Counted from the first letter of the stretch, positions 8,818 to 18,777 are shown. The stretch: 45,299 bases of DNA from Candidatus Nitrotoga sp. CP45 (GCA_945874105.1 CAMCFJ010000024.1:1-45299), one strand, 5' to 3'. The notes: generated by a model from the sequence alone, not told the origin. Translations and numbers: made by a program.

Positions 8818-9900
8818 ATGACAATATATAATTTCAGCGCAGGTCCCGCAGTATTACCGCATGAGGTATTGCAACAGGCACGTGAGGAGTTACTGGACTG
8901 GCATGGCAGTGGCATGTCAGTTATGGAAATGAGCCACCGTGGCAAGGAGTTCATGGGTATCGCAGCTGCGGCGGAAAGCGATTTGCGTGATCTGCTCGCT
9001 ATCCCGGCTAATTACAAGGTGCTATTTTTGCAAGGCGGGGCGCATTTGCAATTCGCCATGATTCCGCTGAATCTGTTGCGTGGCAAGGCTTCAGCTGATT
9101 ACGTGAATACCGGCGAATGGTCCAAGAAAGCGATAGCCGAGGCAAAAAAATTCAGCAATGTAAATATCGTGACCAGTGGCGCGGACAAGAATTTTATTTG
9201 TGTGCCGGCGTTTGATACTTGGCAGTGTGATCAGAATGCAGCCTACGTGCATTACACGTCGAATGAGACGATAGGTGGAGTCGAATTCAATTGGGTTCCG
9301 GAAACGGGTGGGATTCCGTTGGTGGCGGATATGTCATCCAACATTATGTCGCGCCAGATGGATGTTTCTAAATTTGGTCTGATTTATGCTGGAGCGCAGA
9401 AAAACATTGGTCCGGCTGGGTTGTGTATTGTCATCGTGCGCGAGGACTTGATTGGTAATGTGTCACCGGGCACGCCCACTATGCTGGATTACAAGATCCA
9501 TGCTGACAATGATTCAATGTATAACACGCCACCCACTTACGGCATTTACATGGCCGGGCTGGTGTTTCAGTGGCTCAAGCGCAATGGCGGATTGGCGCAG
9601 ATGGAGCAGACCAATATCAAAAAAGCAAACCTGCTGTATCAGGCGATCGATGCCAGCAATGGTTTTTACAATTGCCCGGTGGTCAAATCGGACCGTTCAC
9701 GCATGAACGTGCCATTCACCTTGAAAGATGCCGGTCTGGATGGCGAGTTTCTCAAACAGGCGGATTCGCAAGGTCTATTGCAACTGAAGGGACATCGCTC
9801 GGTCGGTGGCATGCGCGCTTCAATTTACAATGCGATGCCGCTGGAAGGCGTGCAGACATTGGTTGATTTCATAACACATTTCGCAAAGAATCATGGCTAA
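8818..9900 (+). CDS. serC: Phosphoserine aminotransferase
   Basis: SerC is a PLP enzyme converting 3-phosphohydroxypyruvate to phosphoserine; it also acts in the DXP-dependent pyridoxal phosphate pathway. The 360 residues match the family in length and sequence, from YNFSAGPAVLPHEVL at the N-terminus to GHRSVGGMRASIYNAMP near the end. The PLP lysine is Lys195 in AGAQKNIGPAG. The start codon ATG follows a weak GAAAAG site. The gene's stop overlaps the start of the next gene (serA) by eight bases, tying the two serine enzymes together. Confidence 0.97.
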   Translation: MTIYNFSAGPAVLPHEVLQQAREELLDWHGSGMSVMEMSHRGKEFMGIAAAAESDLRDLLAIPANYKVLFLQGGAHLQFAMIPLNLLRGKASADYVNTGEWSKKAIAEAKKFSNVNIVTSGADKNFICVPAFDTWQCDQNAAYVHYTSNETIGGVEFNWVPETGGIPLVADMSSNIMSRQMDVSKFGLIYAGAQKNIGPAGLCIVIVREDLIGNVSPGTPTMLDYKIHADNDSMYNTPPTYGIYMAGLVFQWLKRNGGLAQMEQTNIKKANLLYQAIDASNGFYNCPVVKSDRSRMNVPFTLKDAGLDGEFLKQADSQGLLQLKGHRSVGGMRASIYNAMPLEGVQTLVDFITHFAKNHG

Positions 9901-11077
9901 AACTTTCAAGATACTGACGTTAAATAAAATTTCAACGATTGGGCTAAACCGCTTGCCAGCTGCAAATTATATCGTTGGCAGCGACATCGCAGAACCAGAT
10001 GCGATTCTGGTGCGCTCGCAGAATATGCTGGAGATGGATATTCCGGCTAGTGTGAAAGCCATCGCCCGCGCCGGCGCTGGCACTAACAACGTACCCGTTA
10101 AAAAGATGAATTTGCGAGGCGTGCCAGTGTTCAACGCTGCGGGTGCCAATGCCAATGCGGTGAAGGAGTTGGTCATCGCAGGTATGCTGCTGGCTTCGCG
10201 AAATTTGATTACCGCGCTGCATTTCACCGCCAATTTGAACGGTGATGACTCCACGTTGCACAAGCTGGTTGAAGATGGCAAAAAAAATTATGCAGGGATT
10301 GAATTGCGTGGCCGCACCTTGGGTATTATTGGTTTGGGCGCCATTGGCCGTCTGGTGGCGGATGCCGCCATTGGCTTGGGCATGCAAGTGGTGGGTTACG
10401 ATCCTGACATTACCGTGGAAGGCGCATGGGGTTTGTCTTCGCAGGTGAGGAAGGCGAACAGCATAGAAGATCTGCTTAAGCAGAGCGATTTCGTTACGCT
10501 GCATATTCCCTTGCTGGATGCCACACGAGGCTTGATTAATGACCAGCGCGTACAAGCGATGAAGCCGGGATGCGTGCTGCTGAACTTTGCGCGCGATGGT
10601 ATCGTGAATGAAGACGCGGTGCTGGCAGGTATCGCCGCCAAACGTATCAGCTATTATGTTTGCGATTTTCCCATGCAGAAGACGCAAGGCAATCCAGCAG
10701 TGATTGCGCTGCCGCATCTGGGTGCTTCCACGCAAGAGGCAGAAGACAATTGTGCGGTAATGGTGGCGGAGCAAGTTCGCGACTATCTGGAGCATGGTAA
10801 CCTGCACAATACGGTAAATTTTCCTACTGTTAATATGCCGCGCGAATCGGCTTTCCGTATTGCCATTGCCAATGCCAACGTGCCGAATATGCTGGGGCAG
10901 ATTTCTACTGCTTTGGCCGGAGCCGGCATTAATATCCACAATATGATAAACAAATCGCGTGGCGAGATGGCTTACACCCTGGTCGATACAGATATCGCTA
11001 CACCTCCCGAGATGATCGCGCAGATTGCCGCCATTCCAGGTGTGCTCATGGTGCGCGATTTGCCCTTGGATGCTTAA
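9893..11077 (+). CDS. serA: D-3-phosphoglycerate dehydrogenase
   Basis: SerA starts serine synthesis by oxidising 3-phosphoglycerate. The 394-residue protein is the short form: substrate-binding domain, NAD domain with GLGAIG at 147-152, catalytic region ending PHLGASTQEAEDN, and a C-terminal ACT domain (about 320-394, NVPNMLGQISTALAGAGINI) that probably senses serine. The substrate-site motif RAGAGTNNVPV is at about 59-69. It overlaps serC by eight bases and precedes pheA by 20 bp, so it is an operon member. A long minus-strand ORF over the same bases is antisense shadow. Confidence 0.93.
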   Translation: MAKTFKILTLNKISTIGLNRLPAANYIVGSDIAEPDAILVRSQNMLEMDIPASVKAIARAGAGTNNVPVKKMNLRGVPVFNAAGANANAVKELVIAGMLLASRNLITALHFTANLNGDDSTLHKLVEDGKKNYAGIELRGRTLGIIGLGAIGRLVADAAIGLGMQVVGYDPDITVEGAWGLSSQVRKANSIEDLLKQSDFVTLHIPLLDATRGLINDQRVQAMKPGCVLLNFARDGIVNEDAVLAGIAAKRISYYVCDFPMQKTQGNPAVIALPHLGASTQEAEDNCAVMVAEQVRDYLEHGNLHNTVNFPTVNMPRESAFRIAIANANVPNMLGQISTALAGAGINIHNMINKSRGEMAYTLVDTDIATPPEMIAQIAAIPGVLMVRDLPLDA

Positions 11078-11097
11078 GCAATATGGATGCATGAGCA

Positions 11098-12165
11098 ATG
11101 AGTGACGAACTCAAGAAATACCGTGAACAAATCGACTCCATTGACGAGGATTTGCTCAAGCTGCTCAACCAGCGCGCGGCGCTGGCAAGGCAAATCGGTC
11201 ATCTGAAGGGTGAAAGCACAGTGCTGCGGCCAGAGCGCGAGGCGCAGATATTGCAGCGTATGGTCAGCAATAATCCCGGCCCGTTGCCCAGTCAGAGCAT
11301 CACGCAATTATTTACCGAGATCATGTCTCACTGCCGCGCGTTAGAGACGCAACTATGTGTCGCATATTTGGGGCCAAGTGGAACTTTCAGCCAGGCAGCA
11401 GTAGAGAAACGTTTTGGTCACGCAGTTCTGAGTAAGCCGTGCATTTCGATAGATGAAGTCTTTCAAACTGTAGAAAGCGGCAAAGCAAATTATGGAGTGG
11501 TGCCGGTGGAAAATTCCACCGAGGGCGCTATTGGACGCACACTGGATTTGTTGCTGCAAAGCCAGCTCAAGGTGTGTGGTGAAGTGATGCTGCCGGTGCA
11601 TCAATGTTTGCTTTCACAAGCGGCTGACTTTTCTGCCATCAAGCGTGTGTTTTCACATTCGCAGTCGTTGGGACAGTGCCAAGTCTGGTTGAATACGAAT
11701 TTGCCTATCGCCGAGCGCGTGCCAGTCGGCAGCAATACTCAGGCGATTATTTTGACTTTGGAACAGCGGGCAGATAGTGCGGCGATTGCAGGTGCAAAAG
11801 CAGCTGAAAGTTACGGCATTCCAGTATTGGCTGAAAATATTGAGGATGACCCGCGCAATACCACGCGCTTTCTGGTCATCGGAAACCAGGATGTGGCGCT
11901 ATCCGGCAAGGATAAAACTTCTTTGGTCATGTCCGCACCTAATCGCCCGGGCGCAGTCTACGATTTGCTGGCGCCGCTGGCCAAAAATGGCGTCAGCATG
12001 ACCAAGCTGGAATCTCGGCCGGCGCGTTCCGGGGTGTGGGAATATGTGTTCTATATGGATATTGAAGGACATCAGCTTGAACCCAAAGTGGCCGCTGCAC
12101 TGCTTGAATTAAAGCAAGTCGCCGCGTTCGTGAAAACGCTAGGTTCATACCCGGCTTCCGTATAA
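11098..12165 (+). CDS. pheA: Bifunctional chorismate mutase / prephenate dehydratase (P-protein)
   Basis: This enzyme takes chorismate to prephenate and then to phenylpyruvate, the committed route to phenylalanine. Residues 1-90 are an AroQ-type mutase (YREQIDSIDEDLLKLLNQRA). Residues about 92-270 are the dehydratase (YLGPSGTFSQAAVEKRFG; VPVENSTEGAIGRTLD; NTTRFLVIG). The end is an ACT domain with the KLESRPARSGVWEYVFY motif, where phenylalanine feedback is expected. Length (355) is normal. It lies between serA and hisC with gaps of 20 and 8 bp. Confidence 0.96.
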   Translation: MSDELKKYREQIDSIDEDLLKLLNQRAALARQIGHLKGESTVLRPEREAQILQRMVSNNPGPLPSQSITQLFTEIMSHCRALETQLCVAYLGPSGTFSQAAVEKRFGHAVLSKPCISIDEVFQTVESGKANYGVVPVENSTEGAIGRTLDLLLQSQLKVCGEVMLPVHQCLLSQAADFSAIKRVFSHSQSLGQCQVWLNTNLPIAERVPVGSNTQAIILTLEQRADSAAIAGAKAAESYGIPVLAENIEDDPRNTTRFLVIGNQDVALSGKDKTSLVMSAPNRPGAVYDLLAPLAKNGVSMTKLESRPARSGVWEYVFYMDIEGHQLEPKVAAALLELKQVAAFVKTLGSYPASV

Positions 12166-12173
12166 GGTTTTAA

Positions 12174-13304
12174 ATGAACTACAGTGAGCTAGCCCCTCCT
12201 CATATCCGCGCCATAGCGCCCTATCAGCCCGGCAAACCGATTGCCGAGTTGGAGCGCGAGCTCGGCATCAGCGGCATCGTCAAGTTGGCCTCCAATGAGA
12301 ATCCCCTCGGTGCCAGTCCCTTGGCCGTGGCCGCGATGCATGCGGCGATGAGCGACATCGCGCGGTATCCCGATGGCAGCGGTTTCGATCTGAAGAAAGC
12401 ATTGTCCGAGCGATATCAAATTGAGCGTGCATGCATTGTGCTGGGAAATGGTTCCAATGATTTATTGGAATTGGCCGCACGCGCTTTCCTCGCGCCGGGC
12501 GACAAGGTGGTTTATGCGGATCATGCTTTCGCGGTGTATGCGCTGGCTACGCAAGCGGCAGGCGCTACCGGCATAAGCGTGCCAGCAACCAAAGGGTTCG
12601 GCCACGACCTTTCCGCAATGCTGCAGGCTGCGGTGCAGCATAAGGCGAAGATGGTGTTCATAGCGAACCCGAATAATCCCACGGGCACTTTTCTCGGTGC
12701 GGCGGAATTGCTGGATTTTCTGCGCTCAGTGCCGCCGCAGGTGCTGGTGGTGCTGGATGAGGCATACAACGAATATCTGCCGCAAAATTTGCGTTACGAT
12801 AGTGTGAGCTGGTTGCGTGATTTTCCCAACTTGATCATTTCCCGCACATTTTCCAAGGCATATGGTTTGGCCGGTTTGCGTGTGGGTTATGCATTGGCAG
12901 GTGAGTTGGTGGCGGATATGCTGGACCGGGTGCGGCAGCCGTTCAATGTCAACAGCGTAGCGCAGGCTGCTGCTGTGGCAGCGTTACAGGACGAGTCTTT
13001 TGTAAGGCAAACTTGCGAATTGAACCAGGCTGGTATGGAACAGATTACGCAAGGCTTGACTCGATTAGGTCTGGAGTACATCCCGTCTTATGGAAACTTC
13101 GTATGTTGCCGCATTGCGAATTCTGCCAAGAGTGAGGAGAAAGGGGCTGGCTCGATGTATCGACGCCTGCTGGAATTGGGGGTAATTGTGCGGCCGATTG
13201 CCAACTACGGAATGCCAGATTATTTGCGTGTGAGCATTGGTCTGGAAAGTGAAAATGAGAAATTTCTGTCTGCGCTGGCGCAGGCTTTAGGAGAAGCAGC
13301 GTGA
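12174..13304 (+). CDS. hisC: Histidinol-phosphate / aromatic aminotransferase
   Basis: The 376-residue PLP enzyme has the HisC signatures [10 protein letters not shown] near residue 37, [11 protein letters not shown] near 163, and the PLP-lysine motif [17 protein letters not shown]. In the pheA-hisC-aroF-tyrA context, well known in beta- and gammaproteobacteria, this paralogue often transaminates phenylpyruvate and 4-hydroxyphenylpyruvate as well as, or in place of, imidazole-acetol phosphate. The context therefore suggests an aromatic role (HisC2), which is inference. Its stop overlaps the GTG start of the next gene by four bases. Confidence 0.93.
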   Translation: MNYSELAPPHIRAIAPYQPGKPIAELERELGISGIVKLASNENPLGASPLAVAAMHAAMSDIARYPDGSGFDLKKALSERYQIERACIVLGNGSNDLLELAARAFLAPGDKVVYADHAFAVYALATQAAGATGISVPATKGFGHDLSAMLQAAVQHKAKMVFIANPNNPTGTFLGAAELLDFLRSVPPQVLVVLDEAYNEYLPQNLRYDSVSWLRDFPNLIISRTFSKAYGLAGLRVGYALAGELVADMLDRVRQPFNVNSVAQAAAVAALQDESFVRQTCELNQAGMEQITQGLTRLGLEYIPSYGNFVCCRIANSAKSEEKGAGSMYRRLLELGVIVRPIANYGMPDYLRVSIGLESENEKFLSALAQALGEAA

Positions 13305-14317
13305 TTATTGTAATGAACAAGGATGTTACCGACGACCAAATTGGCGTGGTGGTAAAGAAGCTCAAGGACGCCGGGCTGGATGCTAATATTTCCCGAGGCA
13401 TTGAACGCACGGTGATCGGCGCCATTGGTGATGAGCGCAAACTATCCGAAGAAATGTTTACCCCATTGCCCGGGGTGGAATCGGCGATGCATATAGTCAA
13501 GCAATATAAGATCGTATCGCGCGAATCTCATCCCGAAAACACAATAATTGATATCGGCGGCATCCAGCTGGGCGGCAATCAAATCCAGGTTATTGCGGGC
13601 CCCTGCTCGGTAGAAACGCAGCAGCAGATGGACTTGTCTGCCCAGTACGTGAATGAGGCAGGTTGCCGTTTGATGCGTGGCGGCGCATTTAAGCCGCGCA
13701 CCAGCCCTTACACTTTTCAGGGCAAGGGTGTTGAGGGACTGGATATGTTCCGTCAGGCAGCCAGCAAATTCAAGCTACCCATCGTGACCGAGTTAATGGA
13801 TGTACGCATGCTGGACACCTTTCTCGAAAATGACGTCGACGTCATCCAGATCGGCACCCGCAACATGCAAAATTTCGATCTGCTCAAAGAAGTGGGTCGT
13901 ATCAACAAACCAGTCATTCTCAAACGCGGCATGTCGGCTACCATTTCCGAGTGGCTGATGGCGGCAGAATACATTGCCGCCGGCGGCAACCATAACATCA
14001 TATTCTGCGAGCGCGGCATCCGTACTTTTGAAACGTATTACCGCAACGTGCTTGATGTGACCGCCATCCCGGTAATAAAAAAAGAAACGCATCTGCCGAT
14101 AATTGTCGATCCCTCACACGCCGGCGGCAAGGCATGGATGGTCACGGCGCTGTCACAGGCAGCGATTGCGGCGGGGGCGGATGGATTATTGGTAGAGATG
14201 CATCCCAATCCGACAGAGGCTTGGTGTGATGCCGATCAGGCGCTGACGCCGCAAGAGTTGAAGAAGTTGATGGGCGTGTTGGGCGGCATCGCCACAGCGA
14301 TTGGACGCACACTCTAA
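13301..14317 (+). CDS. aroF: DAHP synthase, type I-beta with N-terminal ferredoxin-like domain
   Basis: This is the first shikimate-pathway enzyme, joining phosphoenolpyruvate and erythrose 4-phosphate. The first 70 or so residues form the small ferredoxin-like regulatory domain ([20 protein letters not shown]) known from the Thermotoga-type enzymes. The TIM barrel follows, with [24 protein letters not shown] and [11 protein letters not shown]. Length is 338. The start is GTG at 13301, with AGGAGAAG placed well upstream; an in-frame ATG four codons later is less favoured. The ferredoxin-like domain is the usual site of feedback by tyrosine or phenylalanine in this class. Confidence 0.94.
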   Translation: MIIVMNKDVTDDQIGVVVKKLKDAGLDANISRGIERTVIGAIGDERKLSEEMFTPLPGVESAMHIVKQYKIVSRESHPENTIIDIGGIQLGGNQIQVIAGPCSVETQQQMDLSAQYVNEAGCRLMRGGAFKPRTSPYTFQGKGVEGLDMFRQAASKFKLPIVTELMDVRMLDTFLENDVDVIQIGTRNMQNFDLLKEVGRINKPVILKRGMSATISEWLMAAEYIAAGGNHNIIFCERGIRTFETYYRNVLDVTAIPVIKKETHLPIIVDPSHAGGKAWMVTALSQAAIAAGADGLLVEMHPNPTEAWCDADQALTPQELKKLMGVLGGIATAIGRTL

Positions 14318-14340
14318 TCCTGTCTCACGCTAGTGGAGAT

Positions 14341-15225
14341 GTGAGGAAAGTTGTGACAAAACCATTGTTTCGCAAAGTTGTTATTTTTGGCGTCGGCCTG
14401 ATCGGTGGTTCGTTTGCGCTTGCTTTGCGGCGGATGAATGCGGTGGATGAAGTAGTTGGTTTCGGACGCAGCGTGCAGACGCTGGTACAGGCGCAGCAAC
14501 TCGGCATTATCAACCGCAGCGGTTTAGATCTTGCGGCAGAGCTGGGCGATGCCGACCTGGTATTGCTGGCAACGCCCGTGGGCCAAATGGCCGACATCAT
14601 GGCTCGCATCGCGCCGCATCTGGGCGCTAATACACTTATTACTGATGGCGGCAGCACCAAGTGCGACGTTGCTGATCATGCTTATAAACATTTAGCCGCA
14701 CATATTTCCCGCTTCATACCGGCACACCCTATTGCAGGTGGCGAGCAAAGTGGCGCTACTGCGGCGCGTGCTGATCTGTATCAAAACAAAAAAGTAATTC
14801 TGACTCCGCTGCCGGAAAATTCCGTTAATGCTGTGGCGTGCGTAAGGTCGGCATGGGAATTGTGTGGCGCGTTGGTGAGCGAATTAACGCCGCAGCAGCA
14901 TGACGAAGTGTTTGCCGCTGTCAGTCATCTACCGCACCTGCTTTCATTTGCATTGGTACACGATTTGGCGCAGCGCGAAAACCGCGATTTGTTACTTTCT
15001 TTCGCCGCGAGTGGCTTCCGCGATTTCACCCGCATTGCAGCAAGCTCGCCGGAAATGTGGCGCGATATCTGCCTGGCCAACCGCGATTCGCTGTTGATCG
15101 AAATGGGTCGCTACATGCAAGAACTGGAAACCTTGCATAAGGCGCTTGCGGAAGCCGACGGCGCCAAGCTGGAAGAAATATTCAGCATCGCCCGTTCGGT
15201 GCGCAGCAACTGGACTCCGCAATAA
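14341..15225 (+). CDS. tyrA: Prephenate dehydrogenase
   Basis: TyrA oxidises prephenate to 4-hydroxyphenylpyruvate for tyrosine. The NAD(P) motif VVIFGVGLIGGSFALAL is at about residues 13-29, and the central IPAHPIAGGEQSGATAA motif is typical. No mutase domain is present, which fits with the mutase in pheA. Length 294 as drawn from GTG at 14341; a GTG at 14353 would shorten it by four residues. It closes the aromatic cluster. The aroA-cmk-rpsA genes that commonly follow in related bacteria are absent here. Confidence 0.94.
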   Translation: MRKVVTKPLFRKVVIFGVGLIGGSFALALRRMNAVDEVVGFGRSVQTLVQAQQLGIINRSGLDLAAELGDADLVLLATPVGQMADIMARIAPHLGANTLITDGGSTKCDVADHAYKHLAAHISRFIPAHPIAGGEQSGATAARADLYQNKKVILTPLPENSVNAVACVRSAWELCGALVSELTPQQHDEVFAAVSHLPHLLSFALVHDLAQRENRDLLLSFAASGFRDFTRIAASSPEMWRDICLANRDSLLIEMGRYMQELETLHKALAEADGAKLEEIFSIARSVRSNWTPQ

Positions 15226-15276
15226 ATTGGCAAAATTTATCAGGAAAGTTTCTAAGATTGTTATAAGGAGAAGAGT

Positions 15277-15564
15277 ATGGACTTGAGAATTACCTGTGTT
15301 AAAAAAAGTAACAGTCAACTTGCTCATGAGCGCATTCAATTTATAGGTGGAGTGGATGCTGAAGGAGCCCGCTGGAAATTCTCCGTAGAAGAGGCAATTG
15401 AGGGCATTTCAATTGGTAAATGGCGATTTTATGCTCACGTAGGGGGGCATCCATTTTGGGTAGTTGTCGCGGTCAGTTCACTTGGGCACAAGTATTTAAA
15501 AACTGATCACGATGGGGAACAGCCAAATAATTTGCTGAGCCTACGTGAGTGTCCACCAGATTAA
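15277..15564 (+). CDS. DUF3892-like small protein
   Basis: This 95-residue protein has an excellent ribosome site (AAGGAGA) eight bases before its ATG, which supports expression. The start (MDLRITCVKKS), the central IGGVDAEGARWKFSVEEAI and the end (GHKYLKTDHDGEQPNNLLSL) fit the DUF3892 family of small soluble proteins with no known function. It has no signal or membrane segment. It follows tyrA by 51 bp on the same strand, but a link to aromatic synthesis is not implied. Confidence 0.7.
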   Translation: MDLRITCVKKSNSQLAHERIQFIGGVDAEGARWKFSVEEAIEGISIGKWRFYAHVGGHPFWVVVAVSSLGHKYLKTDHDGEQPNNLLSLRECPPD

Positions 15565-15631
15565 TAAATTTTATTTCATGCTCCTGGCAGCTGCCTTATT
15601 TGCAAGCATCAGATGATTTTATTCATCCTCC

Positions 15632-17458
15632 ATGCTTGACTGGCAGGACGGGCAGCCGTTCTCCAGCCGCTTCGGGGATGTCTACTTTTCAAATGATTCC
15701 GGATTAGAGGAAAAACGCCACGTTTTTCTGCAAGGCAATCGGCTGGCCGAACGTTTTACATCTTTATCAAGCGGCGATAGTTTTGCCATCGGCGAAACAG
15801 GATTCGGCACAGGGCTGAATTTTTTATGCGCTTGGCAACTGTTTGATAAGGTCGCTCCATCCAATAGCAGTCTCGACTTTTTCAGCGTCGAAAAATATCC
15901 GCTTGACGAGAAAGAGCTGGCCGACGTTTTGGCACTGTGGCCGGTATTGCGGCAGCATGCCGATGAACTCCTTGCCCGTTGGCGTCGCCGCGTACCCGGC
16001 TGGAATCGGTGGAGTTTTGCCGGTGGAAAAATACGTCTTACGCTGGTGATAGGCGACGTAGCCGACGCGCTAACTGAAATCTGCGGTGGCATTGATGCAT
16101 GGTTTCTGGATGGTTTTTCACCGGCCCGCAATCCCGAAATGTGGACGCAGTCTATATTCGAGAGCGTTGTGCGAGCCTCTCAGCCAGGCGCCTCATTTGC
16201 CACCTATACTTGTGCCGGTTGGGTGCGGCGCGGTTTAGAACAAGCGGGATTTCAGGTCAGCAAATCTCCAGGCTTCGGAAGCAAACGCGAAATGCTGCAA
16301 GGTCATCTGCCCGGTTCGCCGCCGGTGCGGGCTAAGGTAACAAAAGCCATCGTGATCGGCGGCGGTGTGGCCGGTTGTGCCGTTGCTTCAGCTTTTGCCA
16401 TGCGCGGAATCTCCGTTACCCTGATCGAAAGTGCGCCGGCATTGGCTGCAGCGGCATCGGGCAATCCGCGCGGAATATTGCATATTCGGTTAAGCGCAGG
16501 CACGGACTCATTGCAACGCTTTTTGCTGGCCTCCTATGGGCATGCGCTTGCCTTGCTGGATGAAAAGCTTCCCATTGACGGCATCGCCCGTGCGGAATGC
16601 GGAGAGCTGCAACTGGCATTTTCTGATCGAGAAGAAAAGCGTATCGACCGGCTTGCGGCTCTTGATTGGCCAGCGCATATATTACGTCGCGTGGATGCGG
16701 CTGAAGCATCTCGGCTGGCTGGTATCGAGTTGGCACATGGCGGCCTGTGGTTTCCCGCCGGTGGCTGGCTGGTTCCGCCACAGATGTGCGCGGCATTGGC
16801 AGCGAGCCCAGCCATCGTGCAGCATACTGGCTATCGAGCGGAATCCTTGACATCGGGTGAGTCCGGCTGGCGGGTAGAGGGGAAAGACGAGCGCCAACAA
16901 GCATGGTCTGATGAAGCTCAGGTAGTAGTGGTTTGTACCGGTTATCAAGTGAAATCATTTGCGCCGTTGTCACATCTTTCACTGATGCCGGTACGTGGGC
17001 AGATTACATTGCTGCCAGTTTCACCCGATAGCGAAAATCTACGAACAATTGTATCTGCCAATGGTTATCTCGCCCCATCCGACGGAGAGCTGCACGTGCT
17101 GGGAGCGACGAATGATTTTAATGACGGGGCAGTGGATTTGCGCGCATCCGATCATGCAGAGAACCTGTCCAAACTGACGGACATATCCCCGGCACTAGCC
17201 AAGTCGATGAATATTGATTCATTGGATGTTGAGCAACTGACTGGTCGTGCATCAGTGAGAGCTTCCGTTCCCGGAGCCATGCCGTTGGTGGGCGAATTAT
17301 TGCCGGGGTTGTATACCAGTCTGGGCCATGGCACTCGCGGTCTGATAACGGCCGGGCTTTCCGGTGAACTGATTGCGGCGATTGCATGTGGGCAATTGTC
17401 GCCACTGCCATTGACAGTGGTAAATGCATTGACTCCTGCGCCGAGGCAGGTAGGGTAG
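15632..17458 (+). CDS. mnmC: Bifunctional tRNA wobble-uridine enzyme MnmC
   Basis: MnmC finishes the mnm5(s2)U modification of tRNA position 34: the FAD domain removes the carboxymethyl group and the methyltransferase domain methylates the product. The N-terminal half (about 1-230) is the methyltransferase, with GETGFGTGLNFLCAWQ and WFLDGFSPARNPEMW. The C-terminal half (about 234-608) is a DAO-type oxidase starting KAIVIGGGVAGCAVASAFA and ending near YTSLGHGTRGLITAGLSGEL. Length 608 is a little below that of E. coli MnmC, mainly through a short N-terminus. It is the first of three tRNA-modification genes in the window (with queF and trhO). Confidence 0.94.
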   Translation: MLDWQDGQPFSSRFGDVYFSNDSGLEEKRHVFLQGNRLAERFTSLSSGDSFAIGETGFGTGLNFLCAWQLFDKVAPSNSSLDFFSVEKYPLDEKELADVLALWPVLRQHADELLARWRRRVPGWNRWSFAGGKIRLTLVIGDVADALTEICGGIDAWFLDGFSPARNPEMWTQSIFESVVRASQPGASFATYTCAGWVRRGLEQAGFQVSKSPGFGSKREMLQGHLPGSPPVRAKVTKAIVIGGGVAGCAVASAFAMRGISVTLIESAPALAAAASGNPRGILHIRLSAGTDSLQRFLLASYGHALALLDEKLPIDGIARAECGELQLAFSDREEKRIDRLAALDWPAHILRRVDAAEASRLAGIELAHGGLWFPAGGWLVPPQMCAALAASPAIVQHTGYRAESLTSGESGWRVEGKDERQQAWSDEAQVVVVCTGYQVKSFAPLSHLSLMPVRGQITLLPVSPDSENLRTIVSANGYLAPSDGELHVLGATNDFNDGAVDLRASDHAENLSKLTDISPALAKSMNIDSLDVEQLTGRASVRASVPGAMPLVGELLPGLYTSLGHGTRGLITAGLSGELIAAIACGQLSPLPLTVVNALTPAPRQVG

Positions 17459-17836
17459 GCGAGCAACTGATGAATTCACGTTCGGGACAAAAGACGTAGG
17501 GGCAAAATATTTTTTGTCCCTACTAGACAAAAGCGGAAGGCCAAGCCACGTGGCAGGTCGCAAAATAATTACCAGCGCACGAAGTAGGACAAGGGGAATT
17601 GGGGGATATGATGACAAGCGCCATGAATAATCCGTGCCTGGCCCTTAATTCCTTTAATTTAAGTTCATCCAGCATGGCTGCTTTATCGCTGATGGGAAAA
17701 ACCGCGAATGGCTGGGTAGATGGAAGAACAAGGATGGGAAATACCGGATGCAGTGAAGCGGCAATGAGCTGCCCTTTGCCCAAAGCATTTCGGTACAAGC
17801 TTCAGTCTTTTGACTAACAATTACTTGGGGGAAAAT
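17459..17836. other. Intergenic stretch without a supported gene
   Basis: It carries the hairpin described at 17496-17523 and otherwise no gene I can support. Two short opposing ORFs occupy 17523-17817; neither has a credible ribosome site or a family likeness, and they may be decayed coding sequence. Confidence 0.45.
17496..17523 (+). terminator. Hairpin downstream of mnmC
   Basis: GTAGGGGCAAAA faces TTTTGTCCCTAC across a short AT loop, with one G/T pair. The T-rich second arm could serve as a terminator for mnmC, 38 bp after its stop. The shape also resembles widespread short intergenic palindromes, so the role is uncertain. Confidence 0.45.
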
Positions 17837-18691
17837 ATGGCTAGAAAGAAAAAGCAAAGTCAACTAGAGGATATTATTGGAATAACTGCCATGCTTCCTT
17901 GGTGGGTCGGCGTGCTTCTGGCGCTTGTCGCTTATCTTGTTCCCCATCACTACGCAACTGCTGAGGTTGCAGCAGGTGTGCCGGGTGCGAAATTGGGCGC
18001 CAATGTCGTTGGTCAAATAGGTAAGACGCTTGCGATGTTTGGACAATATCTACTGCCCTTCGCTTATATTGTTGGGGCTGGGCTATCTGTTTATGGGCGC
18101 CAGCAGCGCAAAGCGTTGTTTACAGATGTGCAGACAAGCTCTTCTGTTTCCGCACTCAATGATATGAATTGGCAGGAATTCGAGTTGCTGGTGGGCGAGG
18201 CATTTCGTCGCAAGGGCTATGCGGTTGCCGAAAATGGTGGCGGTGGTGCCGACGGTGGTGTGGATCTTGTGCTGAAAAAAGATGGCGAGAAATTTCTGGT
18301 GCAATGCAAGCAGTGGAAGGCACGCATGGTCGGTGTGTCTATCATTCGCGAGTTGTATGGTGTGATGGCTGCTGAGGGAGCGGCAGGTGGGTTTGTAGTG
18401 ACATCGGGCATTTTTTCAAATGATGTCAAGTCGTTTGCTGAGGGGCGAAATGTTGAACTGATTGGCGGCGCTGATTTAATGGCTCTGATCAAGAATATTC
18501 CTCTGCCGCAAACCAGTTCAATTACGCCCCAGCGTAAGGCAACAAACGCTGTGGTCTTTGCTGACCCGATCTGCCCCAACTGCGGCAGCGCTATGGTCAA
18601 GCGGAAAGCAAAGCAGGGTGCGAATGCGGGCAATATGTTTTGGGGTTGTAACAGTTATCCGAAATGTCGCGGGGTTGTGGCGATAAACTGA
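17837..18691 (+). CDS. Mrr-like restriction endonuclease with membrane segments and topoisomerase-type zinc ribbon
   Basis: The protein (284 residues from the ATG at 17837, which follows a GGGGGAAAA site) begins with two hydrophobic segments (about 19-36 and 66-84). A restriction-endonuclease-like Mrr domain follows (about 108-220) with the nuclease signature GGADGGVDLVL (Asp143) and FLVQCKQWK (Gln156-x-Lys158). The end is a zinc ribbon with four cysteines (C246, C249, C271, C277), as in the C-terminal repeats of topoisomerase I. Mrr-family enzymes act on modified or foreign DNA; here the membrane anchor and zinc ribbon suggest a cell-envelope-tethered nuclease. That role is inference. There is no methyltransferase partner in the window, so it is not a standard restriction-modification system. 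Confidence 0.8.
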   Translation: MARKKKQSQLEDIIGITAMLPWWVGVLLALVAYLVPHHYATAEVAAGVPGAKLGANVVGQIGKTLAMFGQYLLPFAYIVGAGLSVYGRQQRKALFTDVQTSSSVSALNDMNWQEFELLVGEAFRRKGYAVAENGGGGADGGVDLVLKKDGEKFLVQCKQWKARMVGVSIIRELYGVMAAEGAAGGFVVTSGIFSNDVKSFAEGRNVELIGGADLMALIKNIPLPQTSSITPQRKATNAVVFADPICPNCGSAMVKRKAKQGANAGNMFWGCNSYPKCRGVVAIN

Positions 18692-18750
18692 CTGCACGGA
18701 ATTTATGGTGACATAGGGACGGAGTGAGCCAATCCACATTTCATAGCTCA

Positions 18751-18777
18751 GTTGGGCTTCATTTTATTCAGCCCAAC
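18751..18777. terminator. Small hairpin after the Mrr-like gene
   Basis: GTTGGGCT (18751-18758) and AGCCCAAC (18770-18777) form an 8-bp perfect stem, 60 bp after the stop. No T-run follows, so termination is only possible. The rest of 18692-18990 holds nothing else I can support. Confidence 0.4.

Noticed and set aside
9944-11098. 384-residue minus-strand ORF
   Set aside because: It lies exactly opposite serA, is His/Gln-rich, and arises from the codon bias of the real gene.
17523-17817. Two short opposing ORFs after mnmC
   Set aside because: No ribosome site, no recognisable family, poor coding character; reported only as possible decayed sequence.
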